From the NCBI GenBank assembly GCA_050011635.1, contig JBEKIU010000156.1:1-10369 (forward strand): DNA of 10,369 nt, given 5' to 3'. Of the stretch, positions 1-5,748 are shown piece by piece; position 1 is the stretch's first letter; each line of letters starts with the position of its first letter. A model generated the notes under the pieces. It saw only the letters and a program-made list of their open reading frames with translations. It was not told the origin of the DNA and did no database searches. The position numbers and the translations under genes were made by a program. Origin of the DNA: Bog-756 sp050011635 (GTDB lineage Bacteria; Actinomycetota; Acidimicrobiia; Acidimicrobiales; RAAP-2).

Positions 1-228
1 GAGCAGGCGGACCAGGTCCTCCTCGACCGCCAGCACAACCGGCACGTGGCCTTCGGCTCGGGTATCCACCGGTGCGCCGGATCGAACCTGGCCCGGATGG
101 AGTTGCGGGTCGCCCTGGAGGAGTGGCTGGCCCGGGTGCCCGTCTTCCATCTGGCCGACGGTGCCGAGGTCCTCTGGGCCGGCGGACAGGTCAGGGGGCC
201 GCGCCGGCTGGACGTGGTATTCCAGTAG
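1..228 (+). CDS. Cytochrome P450, C-terminal fragment (5' end outside window)
   Basis: This is the last 75 residues of a cytochrome P450, a haem monooxygenase that inserts one oxygen atom into an organic substrate using electrons from a ferredoxin or reductase partner. The haem-binding loop is intact and reads FGSGIHRCAG, with the axial cysteine codon at 73-75. It is followed by the usual L-helix (NLARMELRVALEEWLARVP) and the short C-terminal strands ending at the TAG at 226-228. Seeing HRC with a downstream LAR is typical of soluble bacterial P450s. The open frame runs in from base 1, so the start and substrate-recognition regions are missing and the substrate cannot be guessed. The next gene starts 66 bases later on the same strand with its own ribosome-binding site, so the two may form one transcript. 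Confidence 0.95.
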   Translation, partial: EQADQVLLDRQHNRHVAFGSGIHRCAGSNLARMELRVALEEWLARVPVFHLADGAEVLWAGGQVRGPRRLDVVFQ

Positions 229-232
229 GGAA

Positions 233-272
233 CCGGGTCGATCGGCCCGGTCGATGGGCCCGGGTCGATCGG
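233..272. repeat. Three imperfect 13-bp tandem units between the P450 and dehydrogenase genes
   Basis: The short intergenic stretch contains CCGGGTCGATCGG at 233-245 and again at 260-272, with a related unit CCCGGTCGATGGG at 246-258 between them. CCGGG at 233-237 can also pair with CCCGG at 246-250 around an 8-base loop. There is no T-run, so this does not look like an intrinsic terminator. It may be simple sequence duplication or a weak structured spacer. Confidence 0.6.
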
Positions 273-283
273 GCAACGGATCG

Positions 284-289
284 AGGAGG
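284..289 (+). promoter_or_regulatory. Strong Shine-Dalgarno site for the 295 start
   Basis: AGGAGG lies five bases before the ATG at 295. It is a full match to the anti-Shine-Dalgarno core and fixes the start of the dehydrogenase gene. It contrasts with several other genes in the window that have no such site. Confidence 0.85.
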
Positions 290-294
290 AGCGC

Positions 295-1161
295 ATGCCA
301 GCACATCCGACAGTTGCTGTCCTCGGAGCCGGGGCGCTCGGCGCGGCGATGGCGGTACGCCTGGGTGAGACCGGACACGAGGTCCGATTGTGGAACCGGA
401 GTCCCGAACGGGCGCGGGCGGCGGCGGACCAGGCCGCAGGTGTCACCGCGGTCGACGCGGTGGGCGAGGCCGTCTCCGGCGCATCCGTCGTCATCACCGT
501 GCTGCGTGATGGTGACGCCGTGGCCCAGGTGATGGCCGACGCCCTCGCCGATGTGGGCACGGGTGCCGTCTGGGTGCAGGCCAGCACCGTCGGACCCGGC
601 AGTGCCCGCCAGCTGGCAGATCTGGCCCACGGCCACGAGGTCGCCTACCTCGACGCCCCGGTGTCCGGAAGCACGACCCCCGCCCGTCAGGGGAAGCTCG
701 TCTGGCTGGTTGCCGGGGATGCCGACGCGCTCGATCGGGCCCGACCGGTTCTCGAAGCGCTCGGCTCCTCGGTCCTCCACGTCGGGACGGGCGTCGAGGG
801 CAGCTCGCTCAAACTGGCCGTCAACGCCTGGATGGCGGCAGCGACCGTGGCCATGAGCGATGTGATGGCCCTGTGCGACGGGCTGGGCATCGGCCACGGC
901 ACGTTCGTGGAGGCGATCGAGGCCGGTCCCCTGGCCATGCCGTACGCGCTGGCCAAGCTGGCGCTGATGGAGGAGCGTTCCTTCGAGCCCGGATTTGCCG
1001 TCCAGCTGGCGCTGAAAGACGTCGACCTGGCCGCCGCGGTTGTCGATCTCAGTCCTCTGCTCGAGACCGTGCGCAGCCGCCTCCGACAAACGGTGGCCGC
1101 CGGACACGGTGGCGACGACCTCGCCGCCGTCGACATCCTGAGGGGAAGCGACCACGGCTGA
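295..1161 (+). CDS. NAD(P)-dependent beta-hydroxyacid dehydrogenase (3-hydroxyisobutyrate dehydrogenase family)
   Basis: A 288-residue cytosolic oxidoreductase of the 3-hydroxyisobutyrate/6-phosphogluconate dehydrogenase superfamily, at the usual length for the family. The N-terminal Rossmann fold has GAGALG at residues 11-16 for the dinucleotide. The substrate-binding signature DAPVSGS is at 120-126 with the following GKLVWLVAGD strand. The expected catalytic lysine is K173 in GSSLKLAVN, with the conserved Asn at 177. The C-terminal helical domain carries the F-x6-KD element (F234 to K241-D242). Family members oxidise beta-hydroxyacids to semialdehydes, or reduce imines or succinic semialdehyde. 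The precise substrate cannot be assigned. The ATG at 295 is supported by an AGGAGG five bases upstream. It sits between a P450 gene and a dihydrodipicolinate-reductase-like gene on the same strand, which suggests a shared catabolic or modification pathway. An imine-reductase-type activity is an alternative. Confidence 0.93.
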   Translation: MPAHPTVAVLGAGALGAAMAVRLGETGHEVRLWNRSPERARAAADQAAGVTAVDAVGEAVSGASVVITVLRDGDAVAQVMADALADVGTGAVWVQASTVGPGSARQLADLAHGHEVAYLDAPVSGSTTPARQGKLVWLVAGDADALDRARPVLEALGSSVLHVGTGVEGSSLKLAVNAWMAAATVAMSDVMALCDGLGIGHGTFVEAIEAGPLAMPYALAKLALMEERSFEPGFAVQLALKDVDLAAAVVDLSPLLETVRSRLRQTVAAGHGGDDLAAVDILRGSDHG

Positions 1162-1200
1162 CCCGGCCGTACGGATCAGGGACATCGAACGGTCCGCACC

Positions 1201-1207
1201 GAGGAGG
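1201..1207 (+). promoter_or_regulatory. Strong Shine-Dalgarno site for the 1216 start
   Basis: GAGGAGG lies eight bases before the ATG at 1216 and decides the start of the following gene. Confidence 0.85.
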
Positions 1208-1215
1208 ATCCACCC

Positions 1216-2319
1216 ATGAGCACCCACCCACCACGCCGCGTCTTCCAGGTGGCCACCGGAAACGTAGGGTCGGAGATGATCGCCCGGCTCCGCGACCATC
1301 CCGACCTCGAGCTGGTCGGCCTCCACTGCTACTCGGCGGAGAAGGTGGGGCGCGACGCCGGCGAGATCGTCGGCATCGACCCGCTCGGCGTGGTGGCCAC
1401 CGGCCGGGTGGAGGACATCCTGTCGGCCGCACCGGACTGCGTGAACTTCAACGGGGTCTGGCCCGACATGGAGCTGTTCGAGACGGTGCTCGGGGCCGGG
1501 ATCAACGTGGTGTCCACCGCCGACTGGATCACCGGCCACCACCGTGACCGCAACTTCCCCCTCGCCTCGGGCCGGCGGCCCACCGAGGTCATCGAGGAGG
1601 CGTGCCGGAAGGGAGGTGCCACCTTCTACGGGACGGGCATGAACCCGGGCCTGGCCGACATCCTCTCGGTGGTCAGCACGGCCGGCATGGGCCGGGTCGA
1701 CCACCTGACGGTGCTGGAGTCGGTGGACGTGTCCTGCCACCACTCCGTCGACACCTGGAAGAACTGCGGCTACGGGCTGCCGGTCGACGATCCGCGGGTG
1801 CCGGGCATGCTGGAGAAGGGGTGCACCGTCTTCGGGGATGCCATCTACCTGATGGCCGACTGCCTCGGGGTGACCATCGACGACATCGTCTACGAGTGCG
1901 AGCTCGGGGCCTGCCAGAAGGATGTGGACCTGGGCTGGTGGCAGCTGGCCCAGGGGTCGGTGGGAGCGAGCCTGTCCAAGTTCAAGGGCATGGTGGGCGG
2001 TGAGCCGAGGATCGAGACCCACCTCGAGTGGCAGATGGTGCCGGACACCGAGCCGAGCTGGAAGATCCAGGGGTGCTACATCACCACCGTCAAAGGGGAT
2101 CCGAACATCGTGAACCGGCACATGATCTTCCCCGCCGACGGCACCCCGTTCGACGCCCGGAGCTTCGCCTCCATCGGCATGACCATCACCGGGCTGCCCG
2201 CCCTCAACTCGATCGGGGCAGTCTGCGACGCCCCGCCGGGCCTCCTCACCAGCGCCGACCTCCCCCTCCGGGCCTTCGCCGGCCGCTTCGGGCCGAGCCG
2301 GCCGGGTTCCTCGACGTGA
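1216..2319 (+). CDS. Dihydrodipicolinate-reductase-like NAD(P)-dependent oxidoreductase
   Basis: A 367-residue protein with an N-terminal Rossmann fold in which ATGNVG (residues 13-18) follows the first beta strand. The overall pattern matches the long actinobacterial family usually named dihydrodipicolinate reductase, related to 2,4-diaminopentanoate dehydrogenase. VVSTADW (98-104) and YGTGMNPGLADIL (138-150) match conserved segments of that family. The protein is far longer than true DapB (about 245-270 residues), so a role in lysine synthesis is unlikely. These genes commonly occur beside P450, acyl-CoA or F420 enzyme genes in mycobacteria and relatives, where the substrate is generally unknown. 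The start is well supported by GAGGAGG. The gene begins 54 bases after the preceding dehydrogenase, which suggests co-transcription. A catabolic reductase or dehydrogenase role is inferred from the family and neighbours only. Confidence 0.88.
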   Translation: MSTHPPRRVFQVATGNVGSEMIARLRDHPDLELVGLHCYSAEKVGRDAGEIVGIDPLGVVATGRVEDILSAAPDCVNFNGVWPDMELFETVLGAGINVVSTADWITGHHRDRNFPLASGRRPTEVIEEACRKGGATFYGTGMNPGLADILSVVSTAGMGRVDHLTVLESVDVSCHHSVDTWKNCGYGLPVDDPRVPGMLEKGCTVFGDAIYLMADCLGVTIDDIVYECELGACQKDVDLGWWQLAQGSVGASLSKFKGMVGGEPRIETHLEWQMVPDTEPSWKIQGCYITTVKGDPNIVNRHMIFPADGTPFDARSFASIGMTITGLPALNSIGAVCDAPPGLLTSADLPLRAFAGRFGPSRPGSST

Positions 2320-2344
2320 GCTCCCGTCGGCCGCCGGGGCGCCG

Positions 2345-2350
2345 TACAGT
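2345..2350 (+). promoter_or_regulatory. Putative -10 element for leaderless transcription of the 2357 gene
   Basis: TACAGT fits the actinobacterial -10 pattern TANNNT and ends six bases before the ATG at 2357, which would put +1 on the A of the start codon. No Shine-Dalgarno site is present before this gene and no clear -35 hexamer is seen. The assignment is inference from position and pattern. Confidence 0.5.
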
Positions 2351-2356
2351 GCGGGC

Positions 2357-2836
2357 ATGAGCGCGGCCGAGCTGTGGGTCGAGTCCTACCAGGGCGAAGT
2401 GCTCGGCGAAGCCCTCTTCGGATCGCTGGCCGAGCGGGAAGAGGACCCCGATCGCCGTCACCAGTTGAAGGTGCTGACACTCCTCGAACGGACCACCAAA
2501 GAACTGGCCGAACCCGTCTTCGAACGGCGGGCGCTCGATGGCGGTGACTCCGCGGCAACCGTGACTGCGGCCGTCGAGTTGGCCGATGCCCTGGCCGGCG
2601 TCACCTGGGACGAGTTCGTGGCTTCGATCCTGCCGGTCACCGACCAATTCCTCGTCAAGTACCACCAACTGGTCGAGCTCGCCACTGATGAGACCGAGCG
2701 CGGGATCGCCGAGGCATACGTCGCCCACGAAGAGGCACTGGCCGCCTTCGCCCGACGGGCGCTGGGGCAGGAGACCGGTGAACCGCTCGAGTTGATCCTC
2801 GCCCTCCCGCATGTCGCCGCGGCCAAACGTGTCTAG
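2357..2836 (+). CDS. Small all-helical protein, possibly ferritin-like; function unknown
   Basis: A 159-residue soluble protein that I do not recognise with certainty. It appears almost entirely alpha-helical, with four likely helices at about 5-28, 34-52, 84-110 and 112-137. They are rich in Glu, with some His and Tyr: E14 and E18 in helix 1, H35 and E44 in helix 2, Y102, H103 and E107 in helix 3, and E119, H124 and E125 in helix 4. That layout suggests a ferritin/rubrerythrin-like four-helix bundle, but a textbook pair of ExxH diiron motifs is not visible, so metal binding is unproven. It starts 37 bases after the reductase gene. There is no ribosome-binding site, and TACAGT six bases before the ATG suggests leaderless transcription. 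The stop codon TAG forms part of the apparent -10 hexamer of the next gene. Confidence 0.75.
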   Translation: MSAAELWVESYQGEVLGEALFGSLAEREEDPDRRHQLKVLTLLERTTKELAEPVFERRALDGGDSAATVTAAVELADALAGVTWDEFVASILPVTDQFLVKYHQLVELATDETERGIAEAYVAHEEALAAFARRALGQETGEPLELILALPHVAAAKRV

Positions 2837-2839
2837 CCT
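2834..2839 (+). promoter_or_regulatory. Putative -10 element overlapping the previous stop codon
   Basis: TAGCCT fits TANNNT and ends eight bases before the ATG at 2848. Its first three bases are the TAG stop codon of the upstream gene. No Shine-Dalgarno site precedes 2848, so leaderless or near-leaderless transcription is the best reading. This is inferred, with no transcript evidence. Confidence 0.4.
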
Positions 2840-2847
2840 GCACCCTC

Positions 2848-3765
2848 ATGAAGTTCTCCGTCACCTACCCTCTGATCATCCATCCGGCCAGCCCGGAGCT
2901 CATGTCCAGGCGGGCCGTCACCGAATTCGCCCGGACCGCCGAAGCCGCAGGGTTCGACGGGATCGGGTTCACCGACCACCCGGCGCCCACCGACCGGTGG
3001 CTCAAGGCCGGGGGCCACGATGCCCTGGATCCCTTCGTGGCGCTCACGTTCTGCTGCGCGGTGACGGAACGGATCCGCCTGATCCCCAACATCGTCGTGC
3101 TCCCCTACCGTCACCCCCTCATCATCGCCAAGACGGTGGCCACCATGGCCATGTTGTCCGAGGACCGGTTCACCCTGGCCGTGGCCACCGGCTACCTGCG
3201 GGGTGAGTACCGGGGCCTGGGCATCGACTTCGAGCAGCGCAACGCGCTGTTCGACCAGGCCGTCGACGTCCTGCGCGGCATGTGGACCGAGGACGACTTC
3301 TCCTTCGAGGGGATCGGGATCGACGCCAAGGGGCTGACAGCGAATCCGAAGCCCCGTACGCCACCGCCGATCTGGATCGGAGGCAACAGCCGGCTGTCCC
3401 GGCGGCGGGTGGCCCGGTACGGGGACGGTTGGACGCCCTTCCCCGCGCCGAGGTCGCTGTCGAAGACCACGAAGACCCCCGCACTCGAAACGGTCGACGA
3501 CCTCGCGGCCATGCTCGACGAGCTCTGGCAGCTCGTCGACGAGGCCGGGCGGGCCCGGTCGGAGATCGACGTCGCCTTCGGCACCCCGGCCGGGGGGAGG
3601 CTGGACGGCGACTTCAACCCCGATGCCCACATGGCCGGGCTCGACGGCCTGGCCGCACTGGGTGTCACCTGGGCCGGGGTCTCGGTCCCCGGCGCATCGC
3701 TCTCGCAGTCCCTCGAAGGACTCGAACGCTACGGCGAATCGGTGATCAGCCCGTACCGGTCGTGA
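2848..3765 (+). CDS. LLM-class F420-dependent oxidoreductase
   Basis: A 305-residue luciferase-like monooxygenase-superfamily protein, predicted cytosolic TIM barrel. It shows the family pattern well: the first strand MKFSVTYPL, AEAAGFDGIGFTDHP (31-45), LDPFVALTFCCAVTERIRL (60-78), the barrel segment NIVVLPYRHPLIIAKTVATM (81-100), FTLAVATGYLRGEYRGLG (108-125) and IWIGGNS (174-180) with RVARYGDGWTP (187-196). These fit the actinobacterial TIGR03619-type F420-dependent subfamily, so the likely cofactor is reduced or oxidised F420 and the reaction is a hydride transfer. FMN use cannot be excluded from sequence alone. The start lies 11 bases after the preceding stop and lacks a ribosome-binding site. 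It is the last gene of the + strand redox set and converges on the XRE gene with a 41-base gap. Confidence 0.93.
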   Translation: MKFSVTYPLIIHPASPELMSRRAVTEFARTAEAAGFDGIGFTDHPAPTDRWLKAGGHDALDPFVALTFCCAVTERIRLIPNIVVLPYRHPLIIAKTVATMAMLSEDRFTLAVATGYLRGEYRGLGIDFEQRNALFDQAVDVLRGMWTEDDFSFEGIGIDAKGLTANPKPRTPPPIWIGGNSRLSRRRVARYGDGWTPFPAPRSLSKTTKTPALETVDDLAAMLDELWQLVDEAGRARSEIDVAFGTPAGGRLDGDFNPDAHMAGLDGLAALGVTWAGVSVPGASLSQSLEGLERYGESVISPYRS

Positions 3766-3806
3766 CCGGCCGCACAGCGGGGTGGGCGCAGAACTCCCCC
3801 GTGCGG

Positions 3807-4193
3807 TCAGCCGTCGTCGGCGCCCCAGCCGAGCTCGTCGGCCAGTAACAGGAGCACCCTGTTGGGCAGCCGTTCGCCGCGCTCGAGGAGCTTGAGGCAA
3901 CCCTGCACATAGACCCGTCGGGCATCCTCGGTGCCGCGTGGCTGGACCCGTCCGGCCACAGGAGGACGGATGCCGATGATCTCGGCAAGGTCCGCCGGCT
4001 GGTCACCGCCGTCGATCTCTCCGAGCAGCGATTCGATGGCCCGGAGCATGTACCTCCTCGGTGGCGAGCCCTGCTCCCATCGGGCGACGGACTGCTGGGT
4101 GACACCCAGTTGATCGGCCAGTTGGCGCTGTGTCGTCCCACGCTTCAGGCGATAGGTACGGATCCGCTCGGCCAGTCCGTCGGGCGGCTCCAT
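3807..4193 (-). CDS. XRE-family helix-turn-helix transcriptional regulator
   Basis: A 128-residue protein (from the ATG at 4193) with an N-terminal HTH_3/Cro-C1 domain at about residues 6-58. The line LAERIRTYRLKRGTTQRQLA followed by DQLGVTQQSVARWEQGS is a textbook XRE helix pair with the recognition helix at TQQSVARWE. The C-terminal half (about 65-128) has one Leu-rich helical stretch (YVQGCLKLLERG and NRVLLLLADELG) that may serve in dimerisation or effector response; I do not recognise it as a named domain. An in-frame GTG at 4214 would add seven residues. I prefer the ATG because AAGTGAG, a fair Shine-Dalgarno match, precedes it by six bases. The upstream region holds a palindrome and direct repeats that could be its own operator. 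It is divergent from the membrane operon starting near 4666. Confidence 0.88.
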   Translation of the reverse strand: MEPPDGLAERIRTYRLKRGTTQRQLADQLGVTQQSVARWEQGSPPRRYMLRAIESLLGEIDGGDQPADLAEIIGIRPPVAGRVQPRGTEDARRVYVQGCLKLLERGERLPNRVLLLLADELGWGADDG

Positions 4194-4203
4194 TGAGTAC
4201 TCA
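4194..4203. repeat. 10-bp perfect palindrome at the XRE start codon
   Basis: TGAGTACTCA is a perfect palindrome directly against the ATG of the regulator gene. It may be part of the operator cluster or the ribosome-binding region. Its role is unknown. Confidence 0.5.
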
Positions 4204-4222
4204 CTTGTATCCACTACTTGTA
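4203..4222. promoter_or_regulatory. Two ACTTGTA direct repeats, likely regulator-binding sites
   Basis: ACTTGTA occurs at 4203-4209 and 4216-4222, 13 bp start to start, just upstream of the XRE start and downstream of its putative -10 element. The core CTTGT is the same half-site as in the palindrome at 4238-4254. Repeated half-sites at a repressor gene promoter suggest autoregulation, which is inference. Confidence 0.5.
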
Positions 4223-4223
4223 A

Positions 4224-4253
4224 ACGCTACTCCCGTGCTTGTCAGGCTGACAA
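4224..4253 (-). promoter_or_regulatory. Putative promoter of the XRE gene
   Basis: On the - strand, TTGTCA (4253-4248) and TAGCGT (4229-4224) are separated by 18 bases, close to -35 and -10 consensus for a housekeeping-type sigma factor. Transcription would start near 4217, just before the GTG at 4214 and about 24 bases before the ATG at 4193. The -35 lies inside the 17-bp palindrome, so a bound regulator would block it. Confidence 0.5.
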
Positions 4254-4254
4254 G
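4238..4254. promoter_or_regulatory. 17-bp perfect operator-like palindrome
   Basis: CTTGTCAG, one central base, then CTGACAAG forms a perfect 8+1+8 palindrome. It overlaps the putative -35 of the XRE gene and shares CTTGT with the two direct repeats nearer the gene. Length and symmetry fit a dimeric HTH binding site. The binder is most simply the adjacent XRE protein, but this is untested. Confidence 0.6.
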
Positions 4255-4665
4255 GCCCACCCACGAAAACAGTTGTCGGGCGTGTCGAACTACAACGATG
4301 TCGTTCACCCGCTACGGATACGTGTTCAGCGTGAGTGGTTCGCCGTGGATCGTTCCGTCGCTCCGGGCCGTCGTTCCGGGTGGAGGCCGTCCGGGTGGAG
4401 GTCGTCGACCGGGCAGAGCCGAGGGGTCTCGACATCACACCCAAATTCGACCTCGAGAGAGGACCCAAAAAAACATAAAAACAGTAACCTGAAGTCCGGA
4501 CTCGTTCACTAAAAGTTGACATAGCCGGGATGACAGAATAACCGGTTCAACGCCCAAATCCCTCCAAAAAAATCCCGTCAAGAGCCAGAAGTACTTTTAT
4601 TCGATATATCTCCACTCGATCACAAGAATATTTCACTCAATTCTCACTCGTCACCTGCCGATACA
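4255..4665. other. Divergent intergenic region without a credible gene
   Basis: About 410 bp lie between the regulator operator and the membrane-protein start. I find no convincing coding frame and no tRNA or rRNA signature. The left part (to about 4440) is GC-rich and contains a 15-bp tandem duplication. The right part (4441-4660) is AT-rich, with 96 G/C in 220 bases by my count, and holds A-tracts at 4467-4473, 4477-4481 and 4566-4572. Short perfect palindromes occur at 4493-4502 (AGTCCGGACT) and 4540-4547 (AACCGGTT). TTGACA stands at 4516-4521, a good -35 match, but the hexamer 17 bases on (TAACCG) is a poor -10. It is probably a regulatory region for the + strand membrane operon. Confidence 0.6.
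4376..4405. repeat. 15-bp tandem duplication
   Basis: CCGGGTGGAGGCCGT (4376-4390) is followed directly by CCGGGTGGAGGTCGT (4391-4405), one mismatch in 15. A looser relative begins near 4363. It lies in the non-coding divergent region. It could be a slippage product or a duplicated binding site. Confidence 0.65.
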
Positions 4666-4667
4666 AT
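4662..4667 (+). promoter_or_regulatory. Putative -10 overlapping the membrane-protein start codon
   Basis: TACAAT is a near-perfect -10 hexamer that overlaps the ATG at 4666. If it is the active -10, the ATG is not transcribed usefully and translation would begin at the in-frame GTG at 4672 or later. No -35 is obvious. An alternative is that the ATG is real and transcription starts further upstream, near the TTGACA at 4516. Confidence 0.35.
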
Positions 4668-5748
4668 GCCTGTGACCAGCTGGGCGCCCACCGACTCCGA
4701 TCAAACGAGGCGATTCGCGGTCTCCGCCGTCCTGGCCGGCCTGGCCACCACCGCCTTCCTGCTCTGGACCATCGTGGGATTCTTCGGCTCTCGTCCGACG
4801 CTCTACGTGGACGACATCGGGCAGTTGGCTGCCGCCTGGGTCGCCGCAGGAGTCTGCGCGATCGCCGCCACCCGGGTGACGTCCGGTCGGGCCACGTGGG
4901 CGCTCTTCGCCGCATCCAGCTTCGCGTGGGGTGTCGGGGAGCTCATCTGGTGCTACTACGCACTGGCCAAGGACACGCCGGTCCCGTTTCCCTCCTTGGC
5001 CGACGTCGGCTTTCTCGCCGCCGTCCCTCTGGCCTTTGCCGCGCTGCTGTCGTTCCCGAGTGGACACAGGAGCAGGCTCGACAGGTTCCACGACATACTC
5101 GACGGTTGCATCATCGCCACGTCGCTGCTGTTCGCCAGCTGGGCAACCGTGCTCGGACCGCTGTACCGAAGCCACCAAGGGGGCCTTTTGAAGCAAGCGA
5201 TCTCCCTGGCGTACCCCATGAGCGACGTGATCATGGTGTCGTTGGTCATCATCCTGATCGCAAGGGGTGGACGACCGGTTCGGATCAACGTGGCCATCGT
5301 GATGGCCGGCGTGGTCGCCTTTGCCGTGGCGGACAGCTCCTTCACCTATCTGACCGACGCAAACAGCTACACGGGTGGGAGCTCTCTGGACACAGGCTGG
5401 GTCGCCGGGTATCTCCTGATCGCACTGGGTGCGCTCTGGTCCATGACCTTCCCGTCGGGTCCGCCCGACCATCTCGAGGCGTCAACGACGTCGCTGGTTG
5501 CTCCCTATGCTCCGGTGCTGGTCGTACTGGCCGTCACCGGGGTTCAACTCGCGCGCGGCCGTCAGATGGAGCCCGTCAGCTGGGTCATGGCATTGGCACT
5601 CGTCCTGTTGGTCCTCGGGCGGGAGACACTGCGGGCATGGGACAAGACGGCGGAACGACGGGCGCACATCTTCGAAGATGCGCGGCTTCCGACGTACGCG
5701 GACGACTCGATACCCACACCGGTCACTGTCGGAGACGAGTCACGATGA
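4666..5748 (+). CDS. Polytopic membrane protein resembling the sensor region of GGDEF/EAL proteins, without output domain
   Basis: A 360-residue integral membrane protein with about ten hydrophobic segments, near 17-40, 50-70, 76-98, 112-130, 143-162, 180-200, 207-228, 244-261, 279-296 and 304-318. Landmarks are PVPFPSLADV (105-114), LAYPMSDV (181-188) and VADSSF (221-226). The same landmarks, in the same order and spacing, occur in the protein at 9092-10132. From memory, this P-[FY]-P-S/T-x-AD pattern is typical of the N-terminal membrane region of actinobacterial GGDEF/EAL proteins. Here, however, the chain ends about 40 residues after the last segment in a charged helix (GRETLRAWDKTAERRAHIF) where an output domain would normally begin. 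The start is uncertain: ATG 4666 has no Shine-Dalgarno site and a -10-like TACAAT overlaps it, so GTG 4672 is possible. It overlaps the next gene by ATGA. Confidence 0.85.
   Translation: MPVTSWAPTDSDQTRRFAVSAVLAGLATTAFLLWTIVGFFGSRPTLYVDDIGQLAAAWVAAGVCAIAATRVTSGRATWALFAASSFAWGVGELIWCYYALAKDTPVPFPSLADVGFLAAVPLAFAALLSFPSGHRSRLDRFHDILDGCIIATSLLFASWATVLGPLYRSHQGGLLKQAISLAYPMSDVIMVSLVIILIARGGRPVRINVAIVMAGVVAFAVADSSFTYLTDANSYTGGSSLDTGWVAGYLLIALGALWSMTFPSGPPDHLEASTTSLVAPYAPVLVVLAVTGVQLARGRQMEPVSWVMALALVLLVLGRETLRAWDKTAERRAHIFEDARLPTYADDSIPTPVTVGDESR

Noticed and set aside
1216..2319. Assignment as DapB of lysine biosynthesis
   Set aside because: The protein is about 100 residues longer than true DapB and matches the actinobacterial DapB-like family found in catabolic gene neighbourhoods.
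2833..3900. A 355-residue - strand frame opposite the LLM oxidoreductase
   Set aside because: Antisense shadow rich in Gly, Arg and Pro. The + strand frame carries full luciferase-like family motifs.
4238..4254. Palindrome considered as a mycobacterial DNA-damage promoter element (TTGTC-RGTG type) or a LexA box
   Set aside because: Only TTGTCAG matches the first and the LexA consensus is absent. Symmetry and shared half-sites fit a local regulator operator better.
4447..4473. Small hairpin (CCTC-GAGA-GAGG) beside an A7 run, considered as a terminator
   Set aside because: On the + strand the run is A rather than T, and on the - strand the T-run comes before the hairpin, so neither orientation gives an intrinsic terminator.
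4273..4512. A 79-residue frame starting at TTG in the divergent region
   Set aside because: TTG start without a ribosome-binding site, composition driven by the tandem repeat and the AT-rich patch, and no recognisable protein pattern.
4214..4522. A 102-residue - strand frame upstream of the XRE gene
   Set aside because: It crosses the operator-like palindrome and A-tracts and is rich in Arg, Ser and Thr with no domain-like pattern; more likely non-coding.
4540..4556. GGTTCAA-N2-CC considered as a tRNA T-arm
   Set aside because: The flanking bases cannot form the T-stem and no acceptor, D or anticodon arm is found upstream.
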